64,000 nt of DNA from Gammaproteobacteria bacterium (GTDB lineage Bacteria; Pseudomonadota; Gammaproteobacteria; Legionellales; Legionellaceae). The stretch's first letter is position 1. Each line of letters begins with the position of its first letter. Shown piece by piece: positions 24,183 through 34,326 of this stretch. The notes under the pieces are model-generated. The model made no database searches. It saw only the letters and a list, made by a program, of their open reading frames with translations, and had not been told where the DNA came from. The stretch lies in the NCBI GenBank assembly GCA_030147635.1, contig JASBUZ010000036.1:62001-126000 (forward strand). The letters run 5' to 3'. The position numbers and the translations under genes were made by a program.

Positions 24183-25360
24183 ACCACTTGTCCTGCGGCA
24201 AAGCCAGAAGACCAAGCCCACTGAAAATTATAGCCGCCTAAAAGGCCGGTTACATCAAGTGCTTCACCAATAAAATATAGGCCTTTGGTGTTGAGTGCTT
24301 CCATGGTTTTGGAAGAGATAGCATCACAGTCAACGCCACCAAGGGTGACTTCAGCAGTGCGGTAGCCTTCGGTGCCACTAGGCTTGACTTGCCAGTACTG
24401 AATGAGTTTGGTGATGGTTTCCAAAACTTGATTTGAGCAGTCACCTAGTCTCTTATTTATCAGGTGCTCTGAAATAAATACTTCCACCAAGCGCTTAGGC
24501 AATAATGTTGATAATGCTGAGTTTAATTGTTTTTTAGGGGTTTCACTGCGTGCTGTTTGCAGTAGGTGCATTAAATTATGCTCTGGCAGCATGTTGATAG
24601 TAATGGTTTCTCCGGGTGTCCAATATGACGAGAGTTGTAGTATTGCAGGCCCACTCAAACCTCTGTGGGTAAATAATAGAGCTTCTTTAAATTGTGCTTT
24701 GGTATTTTCCGCAATGCAATTCACTGAGACGCCTGAGAGTGGGGCAAGTTTTTGTTTATCTTCTGGATGGAGCGTGAAAGGAACGAGGCCCGCACGAGTT
24801 GGGTGGACTTGAATCCCAAATTGCTCTGCCACATGGTAGGCAAACGGACTCGAGCCAAGCGTTGGAATAGAGAGACCACCTGTTGCAATGACAAGGGACT
24901 GGCAGGCTAACTTAGTGTTTTGGATTTTGAGCGTAAATCTTGTATCAGAGACTTTCTGAATATGAGTCACGGTGGTGTTTAGTTGAATCGAGACACCTAC
25001 TTCTTCACATTCCATGAGTAGCATATTCAAAATATCTTTGGATTTATTGACACAAAATAGTTGTCCCAGTGTTTTTTCATAAAAGGGAATGTTGTGTTTT
25101 TTGACCAGCTCAATAAAATCCCATTGAGTATAGCGCATCAAAGCAGATTTACAAAAGTGGGGGTTGTGTGATTGGTAGCTCTCGGGTTCGGTGTGGTAGT
25201 TGGTAAAGTTGCAGCGCCCACCGCCAGACATCAGAATTTTTTTGCCTGGCTTATTGGCGGCATCCAGCACAAGGACTTTTTTGCCTCGCTTTCCAGCCTC
25301 AATTGCGCACATGAGCCCTGCTGCTCCTGCACCAATAATAATCACATCAACGGTCTTCAT
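24179..25360 (-). CDS. HI0933/YhiN-family FAD-dependent oxidoreductase
   Basis: The protein has 393 residues. The N-terminus has the dinucleotide motif Gly-Ala-Gly-Ala-Ala-Gly-Leu-Met-Cys and soon after Lys-Ile-Leu-Met-Ser-Gly-Gly-Gly-Arg-Cys-Asn, a family signature of HI0933-like flavoproteins. The C-terminus has Thr-Glu... Gly-Gly-Val plus a final Gly-Gly-Tyr-Asn-x-Gln-Trp-Ala-x-x-Ser-Gly FAD-contacting block. Family members are putative NAD(P)/FAD oxidoreductases with no settled physiological role. The gene is divergent from hemL with 64 bases between them; a TATAAT for hemL lies at 25387-25392. Confidence 0.92.
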   Translation of the reverse strand: MKTVDVIIIGAGAAGLMCAIEAGKRGKKVLVLDAANKPGKKILMSGGGRCNFTNYHTEPESYQSHNPHFCKSALMRYTQWDFIELVKKHNIPFYEKTLGQLFCVNKSKDILNMLLMECEEVGVSIQLNTTVTHIQKVSDTRFTLKIQNTKLACQSLVIATGGLSIPTLGSSPFAYHVAEQFGIQVHPTRAGLVPFTLHPEDKQKLAPLSGVSVNCIAENTKAQFKEALLFTHRGLSGPAILQLSSYWTPGETITINMLPEHNLMHLLQTARSETPKKQLNSALSTLLPKRLVEVFISEHLINKRLGDCSNQVLETITKLIQYWQVKPSGTEGYRTAEVTLGGVDCDAISSKTMEALNTKGLYFIGEALDVTGLLGGYNFQWAWSSGFAAGQVV

Positions 25361-25424
25361 GGGGCGATATTATATATGAAATGCGTTATAATGTGCCGAT
25401 TTTTATTAAAAATAGGTAGCTATC

Positions 25425-26729
25425 ATGACGATACAGCGCTCAGAACAGTTTTTTAAGGCAGCCCAACAAGTGATTCCTGGTGGTGTAAACTCACCCGTAC
25501 GTGCCTTTCAAGGTGTCGGTGGAACTCCTTTATTTTTTGAGCGAGGCGAAGGTGCTTATGTATTTGATGCCGATGGACAGAAATACATCGACTACGTCGG
25601 CTCTTGGGGGCCACTCGTGCTTGGGCACTGCAATGAGCACGTTGTTCAGGCTGTAACCGATGCACTCAGCCGTGGTATGAGCTTTGGTGCACCAACAGCA
25701 ACAGAAACAACGCTTGCTGAGATAATTCGAGCTAATATGCCGTCGCTTGAGAAAGTGCGCTTTGTGAATTCAGGCACTGAAGCGACCATGACCGCCATTC
25801 GTCTGGCGCGAGGTTTTACCGGAAAATCTAAAATTTTGAAATTTAAAGGCTGTTATCATGGTCATAGCGATAGTCTTCTCGTAAACGCAGGCTCTGGTGC
25901 TTTAACACTCGGCATACCTTCATCGCCTGGTATTTTACCAAGTACAGCTGAGCATACTTTAGTAGCTGACTTTAATAACCTAGCCGAGACAAAAGCGTTG
26001 TTTGAAGCACATGGCGAGGATATCGCAGCCATTATCGTTGAACCTGTGGCAGGTAACATGGGCTTTGTGCTGCCGAAAGCAGATTTTCTACCGGGTCTGC
26101 GAGCGCTTTGTGATAGCTATGGCACCGTCTTAGTTTTTGATGAAGTGATGACAGGCTTTAGAGTGGGGCTTGGCGGAGTGCAAGCGCTTTACAATGTCAC
26201 ACCAGATTTAACCACGCTTGGTAAAGTGATTGGTGGTGGCATGCCTGTCGGTGCTTTGGGTGGAAAAACTGCGATTATGGACCATTTGGCACCGGTTGGC
26301 CCTGTGTACCAGGCGGGCACTTTATCAGGCAACCCACTTGCGATGGCTGCAGGGATCGCAACACTGACAGCCGCACAAGCAGAAGGCTTCTACGATGACT
26401 TAGCTGAGAAAGCAAATGCACTTGCAGAAGGCCTGATGGCAGCTGCCAAAGCGTATCATATTCCACTGCAAGCGAAAGCGCTTGGCGGCATGTTTGGCTT
26501 TTGCCTCACGGATAAGGCAGAAATTTACAATCAGGCCGATGTTGCTGCATCCGATGATGAGGCATTTAAACATTTTTATCATGCTATGCTGCAAGAGGGC
26601 GTATACTTTGCACCGTCTCGTTTTGAGGCTGGATTTGTATCAAGTGCACATACCATGGCTGATATTCAAGCAACAGTGGATGCAGCCACGCGTGTTTTTG
26701 CGGGCATAAAAACAGCGGTTCAGATTTAA
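25425..26729 (+). CDS. hemL: Glutamate-1-semialdehyde 2,1-aminomutase
   Basis: The enzyme has 434 residues, the usual length. It converts glutamate-1-semialdehyde to 5-aminolevulinate, the first committed tetrapyrrole precursor in the C5 pathway, using PLP. The start has the GSA-AM signature [10 protein letters not shown]. The PLP lysine is in Thr-Leu-Gly-Lys-Val-Ile-Gly-Gly-Gly at about 265, with the Asp of Phe-Asp-Glu-Val-Met-Thr-Gly-Phe-Arg before it. It belongs to the same pathway as hemC and hemD at 44-46 kb. A TATAAT-like -10 box lies 33 bases before the start. Confidence 0.97.
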   Translation: MTIQRSEQFFKAAQQVIPGGVNSPVRAFQGVGGTPLFFERGEGAYVFDADGQKYIDYVGSWGPLVLGHCNEHVVQAVTDALSRGMSFGAPTATETTLAEIIRANMPSLEKVRFVNSGTEATMTAIRLARGFTGKSKILKFKGCYHGHSDSLLVNAGSGALTLGIPSSPGILPSTAEHTLVADFNNLAETKALFEAHGEDIAAIIVEPVAGNMGFVLPKADFLPGLRALCDSYGTVLVFDEVMTGFRVGLGGVQALYNVTPDLTTLGKVIGGGMPVGALGGKTAIMDHLAPVGPVYQAGTLSGNPLAMAAGIATLTAAQAEGFYDDLAEKANALAEGLMAAAKAYHIPLQAKALGGMFGFCLTDKAEIYNQADVAASDDEAFKHFYHAMLQEGVYFAPSRFEAGFVSSAHTMADIQATVDAATRVFAGIKTAVQI

Positions 26730-26805
26730 TCCTCTGTTTGCCACTTACTAAATGAAAATTACATGGTAGTATGGGCTGAAAAGACTTTTTTAAGTTCCTA
26801 AGGCC

Positions 26806-28359
26806 ATGTTAAAAAAACCTACCATATTGGCATGCTTGTGCTTAACTGCTTGTATGGTAGGTCCTGATTACAAAGAACCTAAAACCAAGGTGGCAGAGCA
26901 CTGGGCGCATAAGGATGCCTCAGTGAAAGAAAAACCATTCAAGCAGGACAAGTGGTGGGATGTTTTTGAAGATACTAATCTGACCCAGCTGATTTACCAT
27001 GGTTACCACAACAACCTAAATTTGCAGATGACCGGGACGCGTATTTTGCAGTCTCGTGCACAGTTGGCACGCTCAGTTGGCAAGCTCTACCCGCAAGTAC
27101 AAACCATGAATGGTAACTACTTGGCTTATCGCGTCGGGGGGTCTTATTTGCAAGATGTGCTCCCAAATAGTTTTGATGCGGCGTTGCTTGGTTTCTCAGC
27201 CAACTGGGAGTTTGATTTTTGGGGGAAGTATCGTCGCTCGGTTCGTGCGCGTGATGCGAACTTTCTATCCTCGGTGGCAGAGTACGATAATGCGCTCGTG
27301 ACACTGACTTCTGACATCGCGAGCCACTATATTGGTATTCGAGCGAGTGAGTCTTTAATTCGGATTACCCAGCAAAATATCGCCCTACAAGAAAATAGCC
27401 TTGCTTTAACCCAGACACGTTATCGCGAGGGAGCCGTGAGCCTTCGCGATGTCGAAGAAGCCAAAACCCAACTGGCGGAAACTCGAGCCGTGCTGCCAGA
27501 TATCGTGGCTCAACTACAAATTCAAAAAGATGCACTTGCAGTGTTGCTGGCGATGACGCCTGATCAAGTGGATGGTGTGATTAAACGAAATCATGGTATA
27601 CCTAGAGCACCCGAAACTGTTGAAGCAGGCATTCCACGAGAGATGCTTGCTAGACGTCCTGATGTGCAAAAAGCACGATTCGAAGCGATTGTAAATTCAG
27701 AAACCATCGGAAAAACGAAAGCTGAAATGTATCCCGCGTTTTCTTTAGGCGGTAGCTTTTATTTTGCGGGGAATACTATTAATGGGGCGACGCTCTCGGA
27801 AATGTTTAACTGGTCGAATCGCAACATTATTGCGGGTCCAGGTCTCGTCTGGCCTATCCTAAATTATGGTCAAATCAGTAACATGGTGCGCACGCAGGAC
27901 GCATTGTTTCAGGAAAAACTCTTAGATTATATGAATGTGATTTTAACGGCTCAAAAAGAAGTGCAAGATAGTATGACTCGTTATATCGAGGGCAAGAAAA
28001 CCGTGCGACATTACCAAGAGGCTGTGCGTGCTGCAACCAAAGCAGCCAAGATCACGCTCATTCAATACAAAGAAGGAGAAATCGGTTATACCGCGGTGTT
28101 GTATGCGCAGCAACAACAACTCTATACGCAGACTTCTCTCATTAATGCACAAGCGGAGGTGCCTAAGTCACTGGTGAGCTTATATCGTGCACTTGGTGGG
28201 GGCTGGCAAATACGTGAGAATGATGATTATATTCCTGAACACATTAAGCAAGAAATGGCGAAACGGACGAACTGGGGCGGCTTGCTACTTCAGAAAAATC
28301 ATGACGTGCCAAAAACAAAACAAGAGCAATTTAAGCGACTTTATTTCCCAACTTGGTGA
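26806..28359 (+). CDS. RND efflux outer-membrane factor (OprM/NodT-type lipoprotein)
   Basis: The protein has 517 residues. A lipoprotein signal ends in Leu-Thr-Ala-Cys with Met-Val-Gly-Pro-Asp-Tyr just after, the standard mature start of NodT-family outer-membrane factors. Two TolC-like repeats follow, with Ala-Glu/Gln-rich coiled helices and the paired Ala-Arg-Arg-Pro-Asp-(V) block at about 283. It forms the outer-membrane channel of the pump whose fusion protein and transporter are encoded next. Gene order here (channel first) differs from the usual fusion-pump-channel order. Its stop overlaps the next start as TGATG. Confidence 0.92.
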   Translation: MLKKPTILACLCLTACMVGPDYKEPKTKVAEHWAHKDASVKEKPFKQDKWWDVFEDTNLTQLIYHGYHNNLNLQMTGTRILQSRAQLARSVGKLYPQVQTMNGNYLAYRVGGSYLQDVLPNSFDAALLGFSANWEFDFWGKYRRSVRARDANFLSSVAEYDNALVTLTSDIASHYIGIRASESLIRITQQNIALQENSLALTQTRYREGAVSLRDVEEAKTQLAETRAVLPDIVAQLQIQKDALAVLLAMTPDQVDGVIKRNHGIPRAPETVEAGIPREMLARRPDVQKARFEAIVNSETIGKTKAEMYPAFSLGGSFYFAGNTINGATLSEMFNWSNRNIIAGPGLVWPILNYGQISNMVRTQDALFQEKLLDYMNVILTAQKEVQDSMTRYIEGKKTVRHYQEAVRAATKAAKITLIQYKEGEIGYTAVLYAQQQQLYTQTSLINAQAEVPKSLVSLYRALGGGWQIRENDDYIPEHIKQEMAKRTNWGGLLLQKNHDVPKTKQEQFKRLYFPTW

Positions 28360-29528
28360 TGACAATGGATTCAGTCAAAGCAGAAAAATATAAAAGAATC
28401 ACGCGCATTATCCTGATTATTTTATTAATCATTAATATTATTAATTATTACACCGGCAAGTATCGAACGGTAAAAACTCCACCACCAACAGTTGAAGTGC
28501 AGAAACCTGTTTCCAAAGCAATGTCAGAGTATGTGACACAAACAGGGAATACAGTTGCCTATAACTCGGTTGATTTAGTTGCCAGAATCGAAGGTTATTT
28601 AGATGAAATTAATTTTACTGACGGAAGTCTCGTCAAAAAAGGCAAAACACTTTTTGTGATTGAGCCAGAGCCTTATCTCGCTAAACTGAAAGAAGCCGAA
28701 GCGCAGCTTGCCGCACAAGAAGCAATTCACACTTACGATGTTTTGGAATATACCCGTCAAAAGAAAATGTATGCCAAAAATGCCACTTCTAAAAGTAATG
28801 TTGAAAAGTGGCTGGCTAAAAGTGATGCTTCTACTGCTGAAGTTGAAAAGGCCAAAGAGAACGTCGTTAATGCTCGAATCAACTACAGCTATACCCAGGT
28901 GAAAGCACCTTTTGATGGGTATATTGGCAGGCACTTGATTGATAAAGCAAATTTGGTAGGGCATGGTTTTGCAACCATATTAGCCACGATTGAGAAACTT
29001 GATCCCATCTATGTGTATTTTAACCTAAACGAAATTGATTTAATTCTTCTAAGAGCTGCAATTAAAGATCAAGGCATTGATGAAAATCAGGTAAGGCAGG
29101 TGCCTGTTGAAATTACTTTACCCACCGGGAACGATTACAAGTTTAAGGGGAAACTAGATTTTATTAATACGGGATTGAATGCTTCAACCGGAACGTTGGA
29201 GTTTCGAGCATTATTACCGAATAAAAATCATACCCTGTTGCCAGGTTTATTTGTTCAAATCAAGATTGCAAGTTCATCACAGGTGCCAAGGCTTACTGTG
29301 CCAGATACAGCACTTCAATATGACCAAACAGGTCCGTATTTAATGATAGTTAACAAAGAAAATTATGTGGTGCGTAAAAGGGTTGTTTTGGGACCTCTTG
29401 AGGATGGTATACGCGCCATCTCAAAAGGGATTGATGCAACCGATAACGTGATTGTGAAAGGACTGCAAAGTGCCTCAGAAGGTCATGTAGTTCACCCAAT
29501 TGCAGCTGGTGAGAAGAAAAAAGCATGA
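28359..29528 (+). CDS. RND efflux periplasmic adaptor (membrane fusion protein)
   Basis: The start is set at ATG 28359, overlapping the previous stop (TGATG), with another ATG at 28365; either gives about 389 residues. One N-terminal hydrophobic helix (about 14-29) anchors it in the inner membrane instead of a lipid. The lipoyl/barrel-sandwich part shows Val-Ala-Arg-Ile-Glu-Gly-Tyr-Leu and Lys-Ala-Pro-Phe-Asp-Gly-Tyr-Ile-Gly, with a helical hairpin between, then a beta-barrel domain. It links the channel at 26806 and the transporter at 29525. Translation is coupled at both ends. Confidence 0.92.
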   Translation: MTMDSVKAEKYKRITRIILIILLIINIINYYTGKYRTVKTPPPTVEVQKPVSKAMSEYVTQTGNTVAYNSVDLVARIEGYLDEINFTDGSLVKKGKTLFVIEPEPYLAKLKEAEAQLAAQEAIHTYDVLEYTRQKKMYAKNATSKSNVEKWLAKSDASTAEVEKAKENVVNARINYSYTQVKAPFDGYIGRHLIDKANLVGHGFATILATIEKLDPIYVYFNLNEIDLILLRAAIKDQGIDENQVRQVPVEITLPTGNDYKFKGKLDFINTGLNASTGTLEFRALLPNKNHTLLPGLFVQIKIASSSQVPRLTVPDTALQYDQTGPYLMIVNKENYVVRKRVVLGPLEDGIRAISKGIDATDNVIVKGLQSASEGHVVHPIAAGEKKKA

Positions 29529-32500
29529 TTTCTAAATTTTTTATTGAACGTCCTGTTTTATCCAATGTTATTGCCATTGTGATTGTCTTTTTGGGATTGA
29601 TTGCCATGAAAGTGCTGCCAGTTTCACAATATCCAGAAATTGTGCCGCCAACCATCCAGGTGACAACAACCTACCCTGGTGCTGATGCCAAAACGCTTAT
29701 TAAAACAGTTGCGTTACCCATTGAGAAACAGGTGAATGGGGTCGAAGATATGTTGTATATGCAGTCGACCAGCACCAATGGTGGAAACTACACCCTGGTC
29801 ATTACCTTTAAAATTGGAACAGACATGAATTTTGCACAAGTTTTGGTGCAAAGTCGGGTGCAAGCTGCTATGGCGCAGCTTCCTGATTCGGTACAAAAGC
29901 AAGGGGTTGTGGTTCAAAAAAAATCCACGGCTATTTTACAGTTTGTAACGTTAACCTCAAAAAATGGTGAGTATGACGGTTTGTTTTTGAATAACTATGC
30001 AACGATTAATATGCAAAATGAGTTGGCTCGTTTGCCAGGCGTTGGGAATGTCACCGTATTTGGTGCCGGGAACTATGCGATGCGAGTCTGGCTCGATCCG
30101 AGGAAAATGTATGCCTACTCATTAAATCCGAGTGATGTGCTGAATGCGATTAATGAACAAAACAAGCAAATTTCTGCAGGTCAAATTGGTGGACCTCCAA
30201 GTGCTGGCAATCAATCCTTTCAATTTACAGTGAATGTGCCAGGACAAATTGCCGATCCGGAAAAGTTTGCAGACATTATTGTGAAGACTGAAGCAACCAA
30301 TTCGAATCAAACATCCAAGATGACAACCTCGAGTGACAGAAGTAGTGCCAAGACCATTCGCATTCGAGATGTTGGCCGAGTTGAGCTGGGTGCCTCGAGT
30401 TATAATCAATACGCAACCCTCAATAATAAACCGACAGCTGCAATTGCGATTTATCAGTTGCCTGAGGCGAATGCACTAGAGGTAGCTGAGGAAGTGCGGA
30501 AAATGGTTGCTAAAATGTCTAAAAGTTTCCCCGAAGGCATTGAGTATAACATTCCATTTGATACCACCGTATTCGTTAATCAGTCGATTGATGAGGTATA
30601 CCACACGCTGTATGAAGCAGGCTTTTTAGTGCTACTGGTGATTTTACTATTTTTACAAAATATGCGTGCGACTTTAGTACCAGCAACGACAGTGCCTGTG
30701 ACGATTATCGGTGCTTTTTTTGCGATGCTTATCTTAAGTTACTCGATTAACTTACTGACCTTATTTGCACTGGTGCTTGCCATTGGGATTGTGATTGATG
30801 ATGCTATCGTGATCGTTGAAGGGGTGACGCAAAAAATAGAGCAAAAAAACTCGCCGAAAAAAGCTTCTATCTTGGCGATGTCCGAATTGATGGGGCCTAT
30901 TATTGGGATTACCCTTGTTTTAATGGCGGTTTTTATACCAGCAGGTTTTATTCCAGGGCTGACTGGCTCTATGTATGCGCAATTTGCTTTAGTGATTGCA
31001 GCAACGGCGTTCATTAGTGCAATTAATGCGGTGAGCTTAAAGCCAACTCAGTGTGCGATGTGGTTGAAACCGATAGACCCAGATAAACCGAAGAACTTTG
31101 TTTTTCGTGTTTTTGATAAGTTTTACTATCCATTGGAAGAGCGTTACATCCAACGTATGGATAATTTGATTCATCATAGTGGTAAAACCTGCTTGATAGG
31201 AGCTGGGCTCGTACTGCTCGCAATTATTGGGCTGACTCGTATTCCAACAGGCTTTATTCCGATTGAAGACCAAGGCTATATGATGCTGAATGTCCAACTG
31301 CCGGATGGAGCATCGTTAGAGCGCACCAAAGCAACACTCAAAAGGTTGACCAAAGAAATTTCTAAGATGGGGCCAGTTGAGAACGTCATTGGGATTGATG
31401 GGATTTCATTACTGGATAACAATGCAACGCTTGCTAATGGCGGCACAATATATATCGTTTTCAAGGATTGGGCGAAACGTGGCAAAGGCGGCGATTTAAG
31501 GTCGCTTTATGAAACGTTCAATAAACTGGCCAAGAGCACTTTGGATGCAAATGTCTTGGTTGTGATTCCACCTCCGATTCAAGGGCTTGGTTTGTCTGGT
31601 GGTTATCAAATGCAAGTTGAATTACAAGACGGAAGTTTTGACTATCAGAAATTACAAAATGCGACGGATGAGCTGATCAAAGAAGCGAGTAAACGCCCAG
31701 AGCTGCAAGGACTTATGACTTCTTTCAGAGCGAGTGCCCCTCAGTTAATGGCACCCATGGATAGGCAAAAATCGGAATCTTTGGGGGTGAGTGTTGGAGA
31801 TGCTAATGATGCCCTAGCAACGTATTTGGGTTCTTCCTTTGTGAACTTATTTGCGAAGTTTGGCCAAGTATTTCAAGTGTATGTGCAAGCTGAAGCTAAC
31901 GCTCGTATGAGCATTGATGATGTTCGAAATTACCATGTGCGAAATAGTAAAGGGGAAATGGTGCCTTTAGGTACGCTTGCTGATATGTATCCGGCGGTTG
32001 GACCTTCGATTATTTCACTCTACAACTTGTATCCATCGAGTAACATTTATGGGATGGCTGCAACTGGGTATAGCTCAGGGCAAGCGATAGATATCTTAGA
32101 GCAGTTAGCCCACCAGCTACTTCCTGAAGGTATGTCGTTTGAGTGGACTGCAAATGCTTACCAAGAGAAAGTTGCTGGCAATATGAGCTACTATATTTTT
32201 ATTATGTCGCTCATTTTGGTGTATTTGATTTTGGCAGGCCAATATGAAAACTGGATTACTTCACTCTCTGTCATCTTTAGTGTGCCACTTGCTCTGCTTG
32301 GAACGGTTGCAGTGCTTTTGGTCTTGAAGATTGAAAATAACATGTATACCCAGATTGGAATTTTGTTATTAATTGCGCTTGCTGCTAAGAATGCTATTTT
32401 GATTGTCGAAGTCGCACGAGAAGAGCGTGAAATACACAATAAGTCTATTATTGAGTCAGCGCTTATTGGTGCAAAAACCAGGTTTCGTCCTATTTTGATG

Positions 32501-32713
32501 ACTTCATTTGCTTTTATTTTAGGGATGATGCCACTTGTCTTTGCCACTGGTGCTGGTGAAAACGCAAGACGTTCCATTGGAATTTCGGTAAGTAGTGGGA
32601 TGCTTGCTTCCACCTGCCTTGCAGTTTTCTTTGTGCCAGCTTTTTATGTGTTATTACAAACTTGGCAAGAGAAATTTCGGCCGAAAAAAGCGCCTGAGTT
32701 GAATGAGGCCTAG
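29525..32713 (+). CDS. RND multidrug transporter, HAE1 family
   Basis: The protein has 1062 residues, a full AcrB-type transporter. It begins Phe-Ile-Glu-Arg-Pro-Val and contains the duplicated six-helix layout with two large periplasmic loops. The proton-relay region Gly-Ile-Val-Ile-Asp-Asp-Ala-Ile-Val is at about 424-432 (Asp-Asp in helix 4) and the family block Gly-Phe-Ile-Pro-x-Glu-Asp-Gln-Gly at about 575. It exports hydrophobic drugs, dyes or bile-like compounds by proton antiport. ATGA overlap with the adaptor gene shows one operon. An unrelated second RND pump starts at the left edge of the window. Confidence 0.95.
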   Translation: MISKFFIERPVLSNVIAIVIVFLGLIAMKVLPVSQYPEIVPPTIQVTTTYPGADAKTLIKTVALPIEKQVNGVEDMLYMQSTSTNGGNYTLVITFKIGTDMNFAQVLVQSRVQAAMAQLPDSVQKQGVVVQKKSTAILQFVTLTSKNGEYDGLFLNNYATINMQNELARLPGVGNVTVFGAGNYAMRVWLDPRKMYAYSLNPSDVLNAINEQNKQISAGQIGGPPSAGNQSFQFTVNVPGQIADPEKFADIIVKTEATNSNQTSKMTTSSDRSSAKTIRIRDVGRVELGASSYNQYATLNNKPTAAIAIYQLPEANALEVAEEVRKMVAKMSKSFPEGIEYNIPFDTTVFVNQSIDEVYHTLYEAGFLVLLVILLFLQNMRATLVPATTVPVTIIGAFFAMLILSYSINLLTLFALVLAIGIVIDDAIVIVEGVTQKIEQKNSPKKASILAMSELMGPIIGITLVLMAVFIPAGFIPGLTGSMYAQFALVIAATAFISAINAVSLKPTQCAMWLKPIDPDKPKNFVFRVFDKFYYPLEERYIQRMDNLIHHSGKTCLIGAGLVLLAIIGLTRIPTGFIPIEDQGYMMLNVQLPDGASLERTKATLKRLTKEISKMGPVENVIGIDGISLLDNNATLANGGTIYIVFKDWAKRGKGGDLRSLYETFNKLAKSTLDANVLVVIPPPIQGLGLSGGYQMQVELQDGSFDYQKLQNATDELIKEASKRPELQGLMTSFRASAPQLMAPMDRQKSESLGVSVGDANDALATYLGSSFVNLFAKFGQVFQVYVQAEANARMSIDDVRNYHVRNSKGEMVPLGTLADMYPAVGPSIISLYNLYPSSNIYGMAATGYSSGQAIDILEQLAHQLLPEGMSFEWTANAYQEKVAGNMSYYIFIMSLILVYLILAGQYENWITSLSVIFSVPLALLGTVAVLLVLKIENNMYTQIGILLLIALAAKNAILIVEVAREEREIHNKSIIESALIGAKTRFRPILMTSFAFILGMMPLVFATGAGENARRSIGISVSSGMLASTCLAVFFVPAFYVLLQTWQEKFRPKKAPELNEA

Positions 32714-32728
32714 GCTTGAACGTGTTAA

Positions 32729-32911
32729 AGTCGTTCAGATTTTATGTTGGAGGCCGCATGTCGAGAGGCTAAAAGTTTGTTGCTTGATCAGCGATTGTTT
32801 TTACTTGATGCCGAAGCATATCAGATATTTGAAAAGCAATTGGAAGCACCAGTAGAGGAAAGTCTGAGTCTTAAAGCTTATGGGTTCATTGAGTCTCCTA
32901 TCGCACCATGA
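32729..32911 (+). pseudogene. DUF1778 (TacA-type) antitoxin remnant
   Basis: In the gap after the RND operon one frame reads Ser-Arg-Ser-Asp-Phe-Met-Leu-Glu-Ala-Ala-Cys-Arg-Glu-Ala and continues Leu-Leu-Asp-Gln-Arg-Leu-Phe-x-Leu-Asp, then Ala-Pro-Val-Glu-Glu. This is the middle and C-terminal part of DUF1778 antitoxins, partners of GNAT-type TacT toxins that acetylate aminoacyl-tRNA. The N-terminal ribbon-helix-helix DNA-binding part is missing: an in-frame TAA lies directly before it and the RND gene begins upstream. A 55-residue product could start at ATG 32744. No toxin gene follows; the downstream frame is cut by the convergent gene. It is most likely a relic. Confidence 0.7.
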
Positions 32912-32984
32912 CATTTATGTTGCCCATGAAGGGGGATTGAAAAGCAGGTTTGATGCGAAGCGTATTGAGATTGCCTCTGAGTTT

Positions 32985-34223
32985 TTACAACCCAATCCAG
33001 CGAATAAATCGGTGGGTTTTTTTCAGCAGTGCAGGTGGGTTCTTATCAAAAGTCACCGTGTAGTTTTGCATATCAGGATGTATGCTAACATGCTGGATTT
33101 TACCCAAACGGACAAATTTCATCTCGGTTTTGTAATAGCCTCGTATGTTTTTCACTTCAGGAATCACAAAAAACACGTCTTTAAAAGCTTGTTCATCGCC
33201 AGAGCTTGCGAGTGTTTCAAACTCAGCGTCACTCAAGGCGACATATTCAGCATCATTGATTTGGCATCTTAGCATACGCAGTAGTGGTACTTTGGTATGA
33301 AAAGTCTCTAGGTAGTTATCTGCAGACATCACCATAACCGGCTCATTTTCTTCTCGTCGATTATTTTTATTTTTTTCGACAAATAAAATGTCAGTTCGCT
33401 CTTTGGTTGGTTTTTTGAGAGCGGTCTCACGCAATTCAACTTGCTTAATAGGTGTGAAAGGTTTGCAGTTGAGATATCTTGATTTTGAAACCCATTTTTC
33501 TCCGGGATAATAAATGACTAGTAGGGCATTGTCTTTGATGGTGCTGATGACAGGTTTTTTCATGGCTTTGGAAATTGCAGGGCAGCCCCAACTTCTGCCA
33601 GGTCTGCCGTATTTTTTGATAAAATCTTCATTGACATACCAAGCAGAGTGCATGACTACGGCGCGACCGGATGCATGATCGTTAAACCCAGGCTCAAGAC
33701 CTGTGAGTCTTAGTGAAAGTCCATGTCGGCCATAATAAGGTTCATCGGTTCGGTATACGCCAAGGCTACTTGCTTTACTGTTATATTTGTTGGAAAACTG
33801 ATCGGTTAAGAAGGTGCCGGATGTAATCCCATGCGAGACATAAGTATGATAAAGCATGCGGTTTTCTCGCAAATCAAAGACCCAAAGACGTTTTTGGTTG
33901 GAAGGCAGTGAATAGTCAATAACCGCTAAAATATGATTGTGTCGAGTATGCCGCTTTTGGGCACACCGCAAAGTGGTCATGACTTTACTAACCACCACAG
34001 GGCTCATATGAACTGATTCAGATTCAAGCATTTTTTTGAGTGCCGGAAATGAGTGAATGGTTTTTCTTTCACAGCGTTTAGCTTGGATGAGTGACATGAA
34101 TTTGCTGAGTTGTGAAGGTGCTTTCTCTTTCACTGGTGTTTTCTTGACTTGCTCTTGCCCCTCTGTGCAAGCCATGGTGAAGCTTAAAATAACAGCGAGG
34201 ATAGAGATGAGTTTTAGTTTCAT
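32985..34223 (-). CDS. Murein L,D-transpeptidase catalytic-domain lipoprotein (YkuD_2 type)
   Basis: The start is the ATG complementary to 34221-34223, with a strong AAAGGAG site; the frame extends 87 bases further without a ribosome site. The product has 412 residues and a lipoprotein signal (Ser-Phe-Thr-Met-Ala-Cys). At about residues 100-270 it has His-Ser-Ala-Trp-Tyr-Val and Arg-Ser-Trp-Gly-Cys-Pro-Ala-Ile, the His and Cys of the YkuD_2 (PF13645-like) active site. Such enzymes are thought to join or anchor peptidoglycan stems through 3-3 links. The C-terminal 130 residues are an extra domain of unknown function. The gene is divergent from mnmC, 103 bases apart. Confidence 0.88.
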   Translation of the reverse strand: MKLKLISILAVILSFTMACTEGQEQVKKTPVKEKAPSQLSKFMSLIQAKRCERKTIHSFPALKKMLESESVHMSPVVVSKVMTTLRCAQKRHTRHNHILAVIDYSLPSNQKRLWVFDLRENRMLYHTYVSHGITSGTFLTDQFSNKYNSKASSLGVYRTDEPYYGRHGLSLRLTGLEPGFNDHASGRAVVMHSAWYVNEDFIKKYGRPGRSWGCPAISKAMKKPVISTIKDNALLVIYYPGEKWVSKSRYLNCKPFTPIKQVELRETALKKPTKERTDILFVEKNKNNRREENEPVMVMSADNYLETFHTKVPLLRMLRCQINDAEYVALSDAEFETLASSGDEQAFKDVFFVIPEVKNIRGYYKTEMKFVRLGKIQHVSIHPDMQNYTVTFDKNPPALLKKTHRFIRWIGL

Positions 34224-34326
34224 GCCTTCTCCTTTAAAATATTGAGCTAGACTGGGCCTATAAGCCCAATAATAGAACAAAAATAAGCATTCTGCGTAAT
34301 TTTGGGACAATTTAAGTGGTGGATGA

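Noticed and set aside
32880..33272. Rightward frame overlapping the antitoxin relic, considered as a GNAT toxin partner
   Set aside because: It shows no GNAT motif and most of it lies antisense to the L,D-transpeptidase gene, whose coding signal is far stronger.
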